Assembly: GCA_963575745.1 (NCBI GenBank)
Contig: CAUYUJ010003670.1
Coordinates: 331,644 to 395,643 of the forward strand
DNA: 64,000 nt
Origin: Prorocentrum cordatum
Taxonomy: Eukaryota > Sar > Dinophyceae > Prorocentrales > Prorocentraceae
Direction: 5' to 3'
Positions 1-30,424 of the stretch are shown here, piece by piece (position 1 is the stretch's first letter; the number at the start of each line of letters is the position of its first letter). The notes beneath the pieces are model-generated. The model ran no database searches and was not told the DNA's origin. It saw only the letters and a program-made list of their open reading frames with translations. The position numbers and the translations under genes were made by a program.

Positions 1-203
1 AGGTCCGCGTCCTCGCCTGTGGGGCGCTGAGGGTGGCCACCGTGGAAGTGGAGGTCGACCTCCTGCACAGTCGGTGGTGCAGACCAGCCTCGCCGCGCGT
101 GGCCTCTGCAGCGCCAGCTGCAGGGCGCGTGGCTCGCCTCGCACGACCGTCCGGCGCCCGCCTGCCAGGGGCCCCCACGTGGCCTGCTGGAGCTCCATCG
201 AAG

Positions 204-292
204 GATTGCAAAGGATTGCAAAGGATTGCAAAGGGTTTTTTTGCAATCCTTCAGCTCCATCGAAGGTTTTTTTTGCAATCCTTCGTTGCGGT
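204..292. repeat. Short inverted repeat with three AAGGATTGC units
   Basis: Three direct copies of AAGGATTGC (about 204-230) are followed by two inverted copies (TGCAATCCTT, near 241-250 and 276-285), so the segment can fold into a hairpin. It lies in the C-terminal remains of LINE-1. Confidence 0.7.
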
Positions 293-2917
293 GGAGGTCC
301 TTGAAGCTGGTGATGCTGACTCCACCACGGCGCATCGCAGGGTGGGCCGTGTCGGCCCCGCCACCGGCGTCGCCAAGGATGTAGACGGGTTGGCGTGGCC
401 AACCCGTGCCGAAACAGCCCGCGTGGAAGTGGTCGTGGTCCGTACCGTGCGCGGCCCAGGCCTCTTGAGCTGCTGGCGGAGGGGCCCACGTCCAGTCCTG
501 TGGGATGAGCCCCCGTGTCCAGAAGCACTCGTAGATGTCCTGCTGCGCTGTGGCCTCGCCGACCATGCCGTCGGTGGCGTCGTGCGCGGGGCAGGGCTTC
601 CTGCTGGGGTACTCCCATGTACGTTGAAAGGCTGTCTCCTTGCACTCTCCGCAGCGTGGGCAGGTGCCGTCCGTGTCCACGGTGGTTTGCTCCTGGACTC
701 TGCCCTTCGGCCAGGTGGCGCCCACTGCGATGGCCAGCATCAGCGACGAGAGTCTGTTGCCGTTGGGCATCCTCTCGAGGTACGCCAGGAGGTGCCTGTA
801 GGAGCGGTTGTCCACTCCTCCTGCTGTCCCTGAGCCCCCGTAGTGTGCGCTGGCCTGCAGCCAGTGCCTCTCCTGAATGCTGCGGTCGAGGCCCTGGAGC
901 AACGCATGTGGGATGTCGACCTGGGGGTTGCCCGTGAGGGCGGTGGCATCGAATTCCCAGGAGTCCTGCCCCTCGTTGCCAGCCAGCTTCGGGGGTAAGT
1001 CTCAAGGATTGGGCTCCCTCGGGTTCCATCCGTGCTCCATGAGGTACAGAATGATGGCCGACTGCGGTCCACGCACGTGTCTGGTGCGCTGGTTCGCTGG
1101 CATCTCGCGGAAGTGGCGTGCGACTTGATTCCAGGGCAACTGCGCCGTCTTCTGCATGGGTTCTGCCTGGATCCAGGTGGCGAGCCAGAGACGTAAGGCC
1201 TCCCTGGGGAAACGTCGCCCAGGGTCGCGCTGTCCCGCCTTTAAGTCGAGCGGCGTGGTAAGGCATCGCCCTGGCAGGCGTGGCCCGACCGCGTCCGCTA
1301 GCCGCCGTCTGCAGAGGAGCATCTGGGTGCCGAAGACGCTGTGAATCTGGTGCCCGTAGCCGCCCGCGGCCTGGCCCCCTTGCTCGGCCAGCCGCGTGGT
1401 GAGCGGATGCCTCCTGGTGGCGCGCGCAAGCCGCGCGATCTTGCGGTGCATCAGGCCGTGCCGACGGAGGCGCCGGCACCGGTTGTGCTGAGCATGGCGG
1501 GCCCCTGCGCCAAGGTCGGCCCCGAGGTAGCTGGCCTGCTCTCTGGCCTGCACTTGGAAGCCCCGCCGTGCCAGTCCACGCATGACATACCGTGCGCCTT
1601 CCATGCTGGAGCAGAGCACGATGCTCTTCGTGGCGATGGTGAGCCCCCGAGCTTTGAGCTCCTCGCAGGTGTTCGTCAAACGACAAAGGAGCCCTCTGCG
1701 CACGGCTCGATGCGATCCTTGCAGTCGTTGTGAAGGATCGTCGATCCACAGCCGATGACGCCAGGGTGACTCTGGGTAAGGCGTTGCAGCGCTCGGTACG
1801 TCATGCACTTGGCGAACCGAGTTCCTGAACGTAAACCTTGTGCCACGGACTTTGTGGGCTGAAACGGCACGGTGAAGCTGCCGCTCTGCGTCGGGGTCCG
1901 TGGTGCAACACATTGCAAGATTTTCAATCCGAGAACTTCAGCTGGGAAGTCTAACTGCAGCGCTTGCTGTCCCAGATCGACCCAAGCAATGCTGTCATAA
2001 AGCTGGGAAGTATCCAGCAGACCGTGCCCCTGGGGCGCGTGTACGTACATGGTAAGTTCTTCCTTGAGAGCTCGTGAATAGGCCTCCTGGAGAGCTGAAT
2101 TGCCACGTATAGCTGCGTCCCAGCTGATTCCATGCGCGCACAGCGTCCTCACGGCACATGGGCCACACCCGAGCCAGCTCGGGGAGGAGCCCGATGATGC
2201 GGTCGTTGCCATCCTTCTTGGCGCGCATGGCGCCGATTGCCATGATCAGCTGGTGCGGCCAAGCGAGCAAGGTCTCCATGGTGTTGTAGAGCGCTGCCAG
2301 CTCCTTTAGTGCATCGAGGGGCAGCCTTAGCAGGTCCGCGGGGCTGAGCCTGTCCGCGCCGAGCCCAGTGGACGCCCGTTGGCGACGAAGGGCGCGCTGG
2401 ACATCCTCTCCTGTGAGGGGGGGGCAGCCGTCCCCGATCCTGCAGCCTCTCCTGGATCTGGTCGAAGAGGTCGGTGAGGCCCTCGATGTCTTGCCCCGCG
2501 GGGCACCACAGCTGGTGCCACCCTGTGACCTTGTGGTCGATCAGGTTCGTCGGGTGGACGAGGGTGGTTGGGCCGACGGGGATGGACTCCGCGGGAGTCG
2601 GCTGAGACCGAAGTGAGCGGTGCAGCGTCCCCAGCGTTGGCCCAGTGACCGCCCGCTCCTGGAAGTCGCGGAGACAGCGTGCCAGTGCTCGACGCTGCGC
2701 TCGACGGCTAAGGGTGGTGGCAGCCCCCGCGTGGTCCACGAGAGCGGTGGTGTCCGTGGTCCGCACTCTCTCCAGCAGCTGGGTCCACTGTGGCCACTGG
2801 ATCTCGTCCTTGGGGCGGACGATGGCAGCAGCTCCAGGCGGCGCTTCCTGGCGCAGACGGTCAATGGCCGCGTAGAGCTGGCGGAGCTGCTTCAGCCCGT
2901 TGTCTCGCGCCCTGCAG

Positions 2918-2961
<44 letters not shown>

Positions 2962-5029
2962 TGTGATGTAGTGTGATACTGAGCCCACCACGAGCTGGCT
3001 TGATCCCGCAGTGCTGAGGCTCGCTTGGTCTGAGCTTCGCGAACTGTGACGGTGCGAAGCTCTGGGCCGCTGGCACGTGAGCTCCCGAGAAACTCCTGCT
3101 GATGGTGAGCGTGGATAGTCGCTTCAACAGCTGAGACCCAGGAGCCGCGCAACTGCCAGAGCTGCGTTGAACAAACTGGCTTGGGCCGAAAAGCTACGGA
3201 GGCCGCAGCAGCACCAGCAGGGGCACAAAGGCTGGGGTCCAGCATCCCCGTTTGCGACCGATGCTCATGCGGAAGGGCCTGGGGCACTTGAAAGGCTGGC
3301 TCCATGCGCGGGCTGGCATCCGACTTCTCTCCCTGGGTAGTGGCAGGTTGCGGGGTGTTCTCATGCTGGGCCGAATTCGCTTGCTCGTCGGGGGCGGGGC
3401 TCAACGTCTCCGAAAGGGCAGGGGGGCATCTTCCTCTGGCTGGGGTGTCTCGGCACCCCGCACGAACAACCGACATTGAGAACTGTCAGAACTGTCAGAC
3501 GATGATGACGGCATCTGACGAGAGGCAGGCTGCTGGCAGGCACGTGGGTGCGAGGCAGGAGTCGCAGGCACGCGCGTCACAGACAACCTGCAACATGAAT
3601 GCAACGGATGGGAGGAGGGAGGGGCAGCCGCACTGTTTTGCTCGCCCTCGCCAGCATTGACAAGACGGACATATGCGATGAGCGGCTGGGGCGATGCAGA
3701 CGCTGGCTGGCATGTGAACAGAGGTGGACAGCGCTGTTTGTTTCCTCGCCGCTGCTGACGTTTTCGGCGACCGAGATGCTCGACGCCCTGGGCACAAAGA
3801 CAGGCGCGCTGGCAGAAGTAACGCTGGCATGTACATTCTGTTGGGCGTCGGCTAGCCTGGCGCTGTAGCCAGCCTGATCGCGCGGAACAGGCTGGGCTGA
3901 CACGGCAACAGACGCAAGCTGACTAGTTGGGTCATCGCCCCAAGGGTCCTCCTCACCGTGCCCGTCATCGTGGGGCGCCTGGTCTGGGTCGGACGACTCG
4001 CCTGCATCGGTGGAAGCGTTGGCGTCATGCGCCTGGGCCTCCTGCTGCCACAAGTCGCCGAACAGGGCGGTGTAGGTCTGCTCGCGCTTCTCGGCGCTGA
4101 GCTGGGTGCGAGCTGCTCGTTCGGCCCGAGCCCGGCTGGCCTTGGAGCCAGGCGTGGCGGCCTGCTTCGGCCGCGCGACCGATGGCAGCCGTCTCGGCAG
4201 GGACATGGTCCTGGTGAGGAGCTGCCCCCCTGAGGAGTGGATGTGAACGCGGAGGGCCAGGTGGGGCCGCCATGATGCGTCGTGCACTGCGGTGACCTCG
4301 GAGACGTGGGCCTGGGCTGCTGCGCTGACGACCGGGTAGTCCAGGTGGGTGCCCTGCTTGCCGCCTCCAGGGTCGCAGGTGTGCTCCGTCGGCGCAGCGG
4401 ATGTGGCCCCCGACCTGAGTGAGGAAGTCCGAGGCCTGGAGGGCGGCTGGCGGGACGTTCCAGTCCCCGATCACCACCCAGAGTAGTTGCAGCGCCCGCA
4501 GCAGGCCACCCAGACGCCGCAGGCGGGCAAGGTGGGCACCTGCCAGCCCCGCACTGGAGATGCCGTAGTACACGATAACCACGAGCGGGTAGCCGCGAAA
4601 GTGGAGGACAGCGGGGACGAAGCCGTCCAGGCTCCTGCTGGAGGTCGCGTGGCACGCTGGCGCCAGAAACCCTTCGTGCAGGATGTGCGCCCGTAGATGT
4701 TCGCGGGCTAGTATCCATTCCCCTCCTTCGTCGGCGTGTCCTGCGGCCCGTGATTCGTCAGAATCTGGCCTCCCGTCAAGGACTGGCCCGCGCGAGGGGG
4801 GTCGAGCAGATTTGCGAAACATGCGGAGGTTGGCTTGCCGAGCCTTGCTCATCCAGCGCCCCTGATCGGCCGCGCTGATGTGGGCCTCGGCAATCCCGAA
4901 GTAGCTATCGGACGTGCTCGACACAATGTGATCCCATGCTTTGTCTCCCATGCGCGTCACATTGTCGTAGAGGAAAATGCTTGTACTGGTATTGTCGGCA
5001 TCCTCGATGCCGTCGGTCTCGGTCCCTAG
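280..5029 (-). pseudogene. LINE-1 ORF2 remains: endonuclease, reverse transcriptase, zinc finger, RNase H-like
   Basis: Endonuclease: the N-terminal NVTRMG segment lies near 4965, GIAEAH with the catalytic Glu at 4886-4888, GDWN near 4460-4471 and LDYPVVS near 4322-4350. Reverse transcriptase: an AWPHQLIMAIGA segment near 2240-2265, the polymerase WIDDPSQ motif near 1732-1752 and YLGADLGAG near 1508-1531. C-terminal part: CPRCGECKE near 640-662 and an RNase H-like VYILGDAGG near 361-386. The pieces sit in at least three frames. The (TA)n at 2919-2959 interrupts the region between endonuclease and polymerase. Motif assignments are by eye. The element is not expected to make protein. Confidence 0.7.
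2919..2959. repeat. (TA)n microsatellite inside LINE-1 ORF2
   Basis: About 20 TA units. It reads as alternating Ile/Tyr in the ORF2 remains and marks a post-insertion expansion. Confidence 0.95.
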
Positions 5030-6178
5030 TCACGAACCGTCGCTGCCGCGCCCTGGAGCACCGCCCTCGGTGGGGGTCGAAGGGCGCCCCTGCGGTGCCG
5101 CCCCGCCCGCGCCCTTGCCGCTGCCCGCGCCCTTCTTGCTCTCCTTGGGCTCGGCGCTGGCGGCCGCGGCAGCGTGGGCTGCAAAGCTGGCAGCCGACAG
5201 GCGCTCGGCTTCTGCCTGCAGGGCCGCGTCGGTGGCGGCGGCGGCGGCGGCCTCGGAGGCGGCGGCCTCCCCTGCAGCCGTGTCTGGCCCCTCGGCAGCG
5301 GCCTGTGGGGGCGCCTGCTGCTGCGCCGACGCCGCGGTGCCGTCCGTGCCTTTGCGCCTCTTGAGCAGCCGTTGCTCCTGCTGCTGGCGGACCGCCTTGG
5401 CGCGGTTGATCAGTGCCCGGATCTGTGGCTCCTTCGTGTCAAAGTGCTTGCGAAGGTCTTCCAGGCCGGCCTTCGCCGCCTCCAGCTCAGAACGTTCGCT
5501 GTCCTCGAAGTCGAGGTCTGCGATGTCGGCGATGAGCTGGGCGTCCCATGTCATCGAGAAGACGGGCCCCCTCCTGGAGCCCTCCTGCTGGGATCCTTCC
5601 TCCGCGGCGGAGATCTCCTCGGCCTGGGCGAGGGCCGCCGTGGCTTTCTTCTTCAGGGCCTCGGTGCGGGCGACCTCCATGGCGGCGGTGCGCTCCTTGG
5701 TCTCCGCTGCGGCGAGGCCCTCCCTCAACTTCACCACGTTGGCGACCAGCTGCTTGTGGTGGTTGACGGCCGCCCGATAGTTGCCGTCGGCTCGCTTCAT
5801 GGCTTCCACTGGCGTGGGCGGCGGCCCCTTCTGCGCCGCCGCCTCGATTGTGATCCTGGTGATCTGCGCCTGGAGGACGGCCTTCAGCTGCGGGTCCCTG
5901 GTCTCCTCCGTAGCGCGCTGGAGGTGCTCGATGGCCGTGGGGCCGCCTGCGCCGCGGGCGCCGCTGCGGCGGCGGCTGCTGGCCGTTTCCGCGGGGTCTT
6001 CCAGCTCCACGATCTCTGCCGCGCCGAAGGTCACGCTGCGCCCGCCTGGCGACTGGGGGCGTGGGCGGTGGAGCCGAATGCGACGTGTACACTTCGGGCA
6101 CGTCGGATGGGCGGCATCTAGTCTGTCGTTGTACTCGGAAGCGCCGCAGCCGCGGCAGCGGGTCCAAGGTCTCTGCAT
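5030..6178 (-). CDS. LINE-1 ORF1: zinc-ribbon and coiled-coil protein
   Basis: Open frame of 382 residues from the ATG at 6178; a TTG nine codons upstream is an alternative start. Cys 8, 11, 27 and 30 form a CxxC-x15-CxxC zinc ribbon near the N-terminus. A long Ala/Glu/Lys/Arg-rich stretch follows, probably a coiled coil, and then a low-complexity Ala/Gly tail. LINE ORF1 proteins usually bind the element RNA; that role is inferred from position and architecture, as I see no RRM. ORF2 remains begin directly after the stop. The same ribbon-plus-coil layout recurs in LINE-3 (29184-30424). Confidence 0.65.
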   Translation of the reverse strand: MQRPWTRCRGCGASEYNDRLDAAHPTCPKCTRRIRLHRPRPQSPGGRSVTFGAAEIVELEDPAETASSRRRSGARGAGGPTAIEHLQRATEETRDPQLKAVLQAQITRITIEAAAQKGPPPTPVEAMKRADGNYRAAVNHHKQLVANVVKLREGLAAAETKERTAAMEVARTEALKKKATAALAQAEEISAAEEGSQQEGSRRGPVFSMTWDAQLIADIADLDFEDSERSELEAAKAGLEDLRKHFDTKEPQIRALINRAKAVRQQQEQRLLKRRKGTDGTAASAQQQAPPQAAAEGPDTAAGEAAASEAAAAAATDAALQAEAERLSAASFAAHAAAAASAEPKESKKGAGSGKGAGGAAPQGRPSTPTEGGAPGRGSDGS

Positions 6179-6299
6179 CAACCCCCGTGCTTTTGCTAAC
6201 GCCAAAGTCTACGAAGTGTGCGCAGCCGCGGCGATGCCCCTCAAGTATCGCGCGGAGGCGCAGGGGAGCGCCAAACTGGCTCGAGCCCAGATGTTACTT

Positions 6300-7556
6300 G
6301 CTTTCCGAGTTTGCCACGTCGTGCTGCCATTGCCACGGCCCGTTCCCTGCTTTCCGAGTTTGCCCCTCTCTTGTGCGAGTTCTCGATCGCGGGGCGCGCC
6401 GACCGGCCGGGGACCTTCCTGGGCCTCTCGGCGTCTCTTTCGGACGACTGGCACGCCCGAGGGCGAAGATGGTGGCAGCGTGATAATATCCTGCAGCTCC
6501 TCAAGTCTGGCCGCGACGCCACCGCTCGCTTCCATGACGCACCAGTCCTTGCCACGTTCAGCTACGTTGCGCAGTTATTTCTCATTAAGCAGTTCATCGC
6601 TCACCGCGGGCTCTACATGTTCCGCGACATACTGCCCATGCCTCTCAACTTGTTTTGCAATGTGATCGCGGTGGCCGACTGGGCTCCAGCCCCCGCCCCA
6701 GCTTCGATGCAGGTCGCCACTGTCGCTGCCGCTAAGCGCTCCGCCCCTGTCACGCTACGCGGCGACTGGGGGGATTTCTTTGCCCGCCTGTGCGACGCTG
6801 TTTGGAATGGACGCACTGTCCGCAACTTCCTCCGCTGGAACACCGTAAAACGGGTCGCCGCCGTTCTGGGCTCAGCCCATTTCTTTTGTGCAGTATTGCT
6901 CCAGCCTCTGCTCTTCCCAGAGCTGCAGCACCCCCCCGCCGTGTGACCCGTGGCGCCCGCGACGCGGGCCGCGCCGAAATCACGGCGGCTTCGGCCGCTT
7001 ATCCGCGGCGCCGTGCCCGCGTCCAACGCGCGATCGCTAGCGCGCTTCGCGAAGCATGCTATTCGGCGCCCACCATGGGCACGCTCGCAAAGCGCCATGA
7101 GTCCTGGGGCCTGCAGTTGCCGCCTCCCGAGGAGGTCTCCGCGCGGTGGGAATCGTTGTCCAGGGCCTTCAGGGGTTCCGCCCGAGTTGGCGCTGGGCCG
7201 TCTTGCAGACCCTGAGTGGGGGGATGGGCCACGCGTGCTGGCTCCGAGGACGTGCGTCTTCGGCTGCCCCCAGGACCTGGGTGCGTTTCCCCACTACCTC
7301 TCCTGCCCCCACCTCTTGAGCCTCCTCTGGTCCCCCGACCCGCCTCTCCTCCGCTCGATTCTCACGGCTTGGGGCCCTGGCGCCGAGGCAGCCGGCGCCG
7401 CTGACCGCGACAGCGCTACGTCGCTGCATCAAAGGTGCCAGCGCATTGCGTTGGCGTTCCGCACGTTTAACAACATGAAGCTACATTCGGCGCCTGCACC
7501 CGAGGGCTCAGCCTTGGCGAGTGCAGCCGCCCGCGCCCTCGTTTGGCGCCAATGAA
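6300..7556 (+). mobile_element. LINE-4: 5'-truncated 3' fragment of a LINE, broken frames
   Basis: The frame open over 6218-6946 carries the segment that follows the polymerase in these elements, including SYVAQL and DILPMPLN, which match the usual pattern of Ser-Tyr-x-Ala-Gln-Leu then a Lys/Leu-Met-Pro-x-Asn box. The frame changes near 6950. The frame ending at 7555 holds CVFGC-x8-HYLSC (about 7252-7305), a C-terminal zinc-finger layout of LINE ORF2 proteins. No endonuclease or polymerase core lies upstream, which suits 5' truncation. CTTTCCGAGTTTGCC occurs twice, at 6301 and 6351, at the junction with LINE-1. Confidence 0.6.
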
Positions 7557-9164
7557 GACTCGTGTCCCCCAGGGTGCCCGAACTCCTCCTCCTTCTCCGC
7601 CTCCCCCGCTTTGTTTCATTGGTGGTCTGGCCAGGGGTCTCCCTGCTCGAGCCCTCCGACGCCTCGATCCCTTCCCTTGGGCAGATGCTTCATCCTGACT
7701 CGTCCTCTGATGGCCCAGGGGGCCCTGAAATGGGTTCGTCGGCGGCGAGCGATGTGGGGAATATGCTATGGAGACAGGCCTTGTCAGAAAGCGGAATAGT
7801 TCGGGCGCGTTCCGGAACGTTTTTTCTGTGCCTTCGGGGAAGGCTTACCCTGTTTAGAAAGCCGGAGGCCTTCCGAGCCTCCTGAGAAGGCCCGCCCCTG
7901 GGCTCGCCGCCAAGCTCGTATGGTGCGTGGTTCACGGAACGCGCAGGCACCGAACAAAGCATCAGGACGTCAGAGACACGACCTCCCGCGCCTCTTGGGG
8001 GAAGCCGGCTGTGCGCCTGCGCCGATCTGGGCAGGCCGAGCCTGAGCCCAGGGTCGGTGCACGTGCCTACCTTCGGGTGCGGCCAAGAGGGGGGTGACAA
8101 CTCGTGGGGGTGGATCTCATGGCTGGGGCCACGATATCTCCCCAGATTTCATGGCCCCCCCCCTGGGCCGCGCACGTGCCGCCGTCATGGAGCTTCTTCT
8201 TATTTCAAGACGTCTCCAGCCCCCCCTGGGCCGCGCACATGCCGCCGGCAATGTTTTGCGCCCCCCACTGGGCGCCCCCCTTTTGGACGCCCCCGACACA
8301 TGCCTTCCTGGCCAAGCCAGTGGGGCGTATGCACCGATCCAGGGCAGTGTTCATTTCGACCCCTCCGATTCCTTTGGGTTCGATGTCGACGGCTTCCGAT
8401 TCCGATTCGATTCGACTTCGGATTCGGATTCGGATTCCGGTGTCTCAATGGAGGCTTTACCAGCTTGCCGAGTTCCGTCGATTCGACTCTTCCGGACTAG
8501 GTTGCCGATTTCCGCCGATCCGATTTGTTTCGATCGCCGATCCGACTTGCCGATTCGATTTTGGGATCCCCTGTCCAGGGCCAGGGATGGGCTCAACCCA
8601 GACAACATCACGAACATCCATGGCCTGAGCTCTCAGGCCCAATTTTCTGCGGCGTTTCGGCAGCTGGGTCGATCTGCAAGCCCCCCCCCCGGGGCCCGCA
8701 TCCGAGCGAAGGTGCGGGGTGCAAGCAAGCTTGGGGCGCCAGGATCTCAGGGCAGGCCAGGTGCATGATAGTTGGCGTCCTCCCCGTATTCCCATTCGTT
8801 TTATATACGGGGTCTCCAGACCTCTGGGCCACCTCCCGTCGACAGTTTTTTCGCCCTGGATTGTTTCTCGACTGCCCATGAGGCCCCGAAACAGCCCCCA
8901 GGGTCCGAAACGTAAAAACTAAGCATCCGTCCCGGTTCTGAATCGAAGCCAGCAGAGGTCTCGTTCTGGCACGGGCCCCTGAAGGCTTAACGACTCTTCT
9001 CCAATCGACTTGCGGGGATCAAGCCAAATGAATCGAAGGCACATCTGCGTAAACCGACGTAATCCAGGTCGAGGTAAATCCAGAACTCCAGAGACATCTG
9101 GAGAAACCGTGGACGTTCCAGCGCGAGTCGAGGGACAGCAGAAGTCTTTGATCCCTTAACGAAG
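7557..9164. other. Non-coding stretch upstream of the first recognised hydrolase exon
   Basis: No gene was recognised. At 8155-8290 a unit of about 60 bp with GGGCCGCGCAC and TGCCGCC occurs about twice; relatives lie near 45045 and, for the GATATC-rich part at 8130-8160, near 44785-44830. At 8360-8570 a degenerate GATTCG/GATTCC repeat resembles one at 53850-54030. The rest looks like unique sequence. I searched it for a hydrolase exon with the family's HGN motif and found none. Confidence 0.6.
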
Positions 9165-28568
<19,404 letters not shown>

Positions 28569-28909
28569 GGTGGCAGGATCGGTCGTTCAAAGATGGGGTC
28601 CCGAGGGGTGGGGGCCTCAGGATCGGACGGGATCCAAGGGTGAATTTACATTGTTTGCGGCACCTCGTCCTTAGGACCCCATCCCTCAGGATCCCAGCTT
28701 TGAACCACCGGCAGGAGGCGCGCTGGTTGATCCAGGTCCTTCTACGAAGCTGCAGTCATTTAGATTTTCCCAGGCCTCATATACAGCTGCCTGCGGCAAG
28801 CCCCGCCACCGTGTCAGCGCAGCGGCGCAGCAGGCCCGCTCCAGTTCAGTGCCCTGTCTGAGCTGGCAAGGGTCTGAACACCATCTGCTTGTCCGCAACT
28901 TCGTTCCCC

Positions 28910-28991
28910 TGCTCCTCCTCCTTCTCCTCCTGCTCCTCCTCCTCCTCCTCCTCCTCCTCCACGCCCCTCACCCCTCCTCCCTCCTGCCCCT
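28910..28991 (+). repeat. Pyrimidine (CTC) tract 5' of a relic spliced leader
   Basis: Imperfect CTC/CCT units followed by CCTCCTGCCCC, ending at the leader-like sequence. Confidence 0.85.
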
Positions 28992-29013
28992 GCCGTAGCC
29001 ATCTTGGTTCAAG
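28992..29013 (+). other. Relic dinoflagellate spliced leader, 20/22 match
   Basis: Matches the leader except T-to-C at 29003 and C-to-T at 29008, both transitions as expected from decay. It lies 170 bases upstream of the ATG of the LINE-3 ORF1. Confidence 0.85.
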
Positions 29014-29183
29014 GCTAAACGTGTGAAGGTAAAGTGACATACCGAAACACGATTAGCTATGGCTGCATCCGTGGGCATTTGCCAAGCTACTTGTGGCAAC
29101 CACGTCCAGGCTGTGCGCTGGACCGTAGCTCAGTGATTTTTCACCCACTCCACTGGGGGCAACGTTCCAGTCTTGCAGTCATC

Positions 29184-30424
29184 ATGGCTTGGCGCTCCCG
29201 CGCCCCGTGGTTGCAGCAGGGCAAGCAGCAGAGCGGCAAGAAGTGGCGGTGGCGACGTCACCGCACTGAGGTGCAACGCCGCGGAAACTACTCGGTGTGC
29301 GCCACCTGCGGCCACTGGGGGTACGATCGCTTCGGCAATCGGGCGTGCAGCGTGTGCGGCGGCAGCTATCTTGATGGTAGTGCTCATCATGCTCCTGCCG
29401 CAGCTGCCGCACCTCCACCGCCGATCTGCAGCCCCTGGCAGCAAACACCCTGACATGGCGGGCGCCCTCGAACAGCTTCGAGGAGCCGCACCGCCTTCAC
29501 CCATTCCTGAGGTTCGTCAGCCCGCGTCGGATAACGACCTGAAGAAGAATATCCAAAGTAAGCGCACCGAGCTCTCGCGGGATGTTGAACAAGCGAGCCG
29601 TACAGAATGAGTGGCACAATCTAATGTGCAGCGTTGTCATGAGTCGGTGGTCCGGCATCGCGAGGCGCTCGCCAAGGCCGAGCAGAAACACGCCGAAACT
29701 CAGCAGTGGCACGCTGAGACGGAGGCGGCCTTGCGAGCGGCCCCAACCTGGCGAAAGACGGCCTCGACGAGAGCTGGTACCGAACTGAGCTCCGTACCAA
29801 GGAGCGTGCTGAGGCTGAGGAGGCGGCGGCTGCAGCGGCCGCGGGCGCCGCGCGGGGCCAGGCTCCGCCTGCGGCGGCGGCCCCAGCGGCCGCGGCGGCA
29901 GCGCCAGGCGGCAGCGGTCATGCAGGTGCCCCAGGAGGCCCACCTGCAGCTCCAGTGCCTGTTCTCTCCCTGTTCTGGTGGACGACGTGTCGGAGGCGGC
30001 CAGCGAGGCTGGCGACGTGGCTGTCGGTATTCCTGGCGATGAGCCTGGTGAATGTCGTGCGTTGCGCAAGCGGGCAGCCGAGACGGGCCTGGATCCCGTG
30101 GCAGCGGAGCGGTACGGAGTACTGCTGTCCAAAGCCTTGGTGGCCAGGGCCAGCAAGCGCGCCGAGCGAGAGCTGCGGCAGCGCTCGGGCGCAGCCTCTT
30201 TGCGAAGCGGCGGCCTCCCGGCTCCAGTTTGGTCCTCGGCAGGGCCGGCCAGCTGCGGGGGGTGGAACCCCACTGTGCCCACCGTAGCTCAGTCATGCCC
30301 TCGGCCCAGGAGGAGGCGTGACAAAGATGATGGGTTCGTGATTCGGTTCTGCAGCGTGACGAGCTGGTCCGATCTCACCGAGGGTTTTCTCTCATCCAGG
30401 GTCTCGGAGATGGACGCCACGTGA
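29184..30424 (+). pseudogene. LINE-3 ORF1 remains: zinc ribbon and coiled coil
   Basis: Starts at the ATG at 29184. VCATCGHWGYDRFGNRACSVCGG gives CxxC-x13-CxxC (shown here only to describe spacing; residues about 39-58), followed by Ala/Pro-rich sequence. The frame shifts near 29450, meets an in-frame TGA at 29608-29610, and continues with a Glu/Arg/His-rich coiled coil (KAEQKHAETQQWHAETEAA). Further shifts follow; the last piece (29978-30424) keeps ASKRAERELRQR. Same architecture as the LINE-1 ORF1. Confidence 0.6.

Larger units (their letters stand above)
1..6293 (-). mobile_element. LINE-1: decayed non-LTR retrotransposon, near full length, running off the left edge
   Basis: Read on the minus strand, the parts come in LINE order: ORF1 with a zinc ribbon, AP-type endonuclease, reverse transcriptase, a CPRCG zinc finger (about 640-662) and an RNase H-like DAGG motif (about 361-386). 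ORF1 is open, but ORF2 is split over several frames, with stops and a (TA)n expansion at 2919-2959, so the copy is dead. The 3' end lies outside the window. The 5' boundary is set by the start of a different, plus-strand LINE fragment at about 6300. A leader-like remnant at 6280-6293 is too weak to count as a spliced leader. Confidence 0.8.

Noticed and set aside
5174-6121. Plus-strand 315-codon frame opposite the LINE-1 ORF1
   Set aside because: Shadow of the GC-rich minus-strand ORF1, which has the zinc ribbon and coiled coil.
6280-6293. Spliced-leader-like sequence at the 5' end of LINE-1 (minus strand)
   Set aside because: 12 of the last 14 leader bases match, but the first eight do not; only about 13/22 overall, close to what could be found by search in GC-rich DNA.
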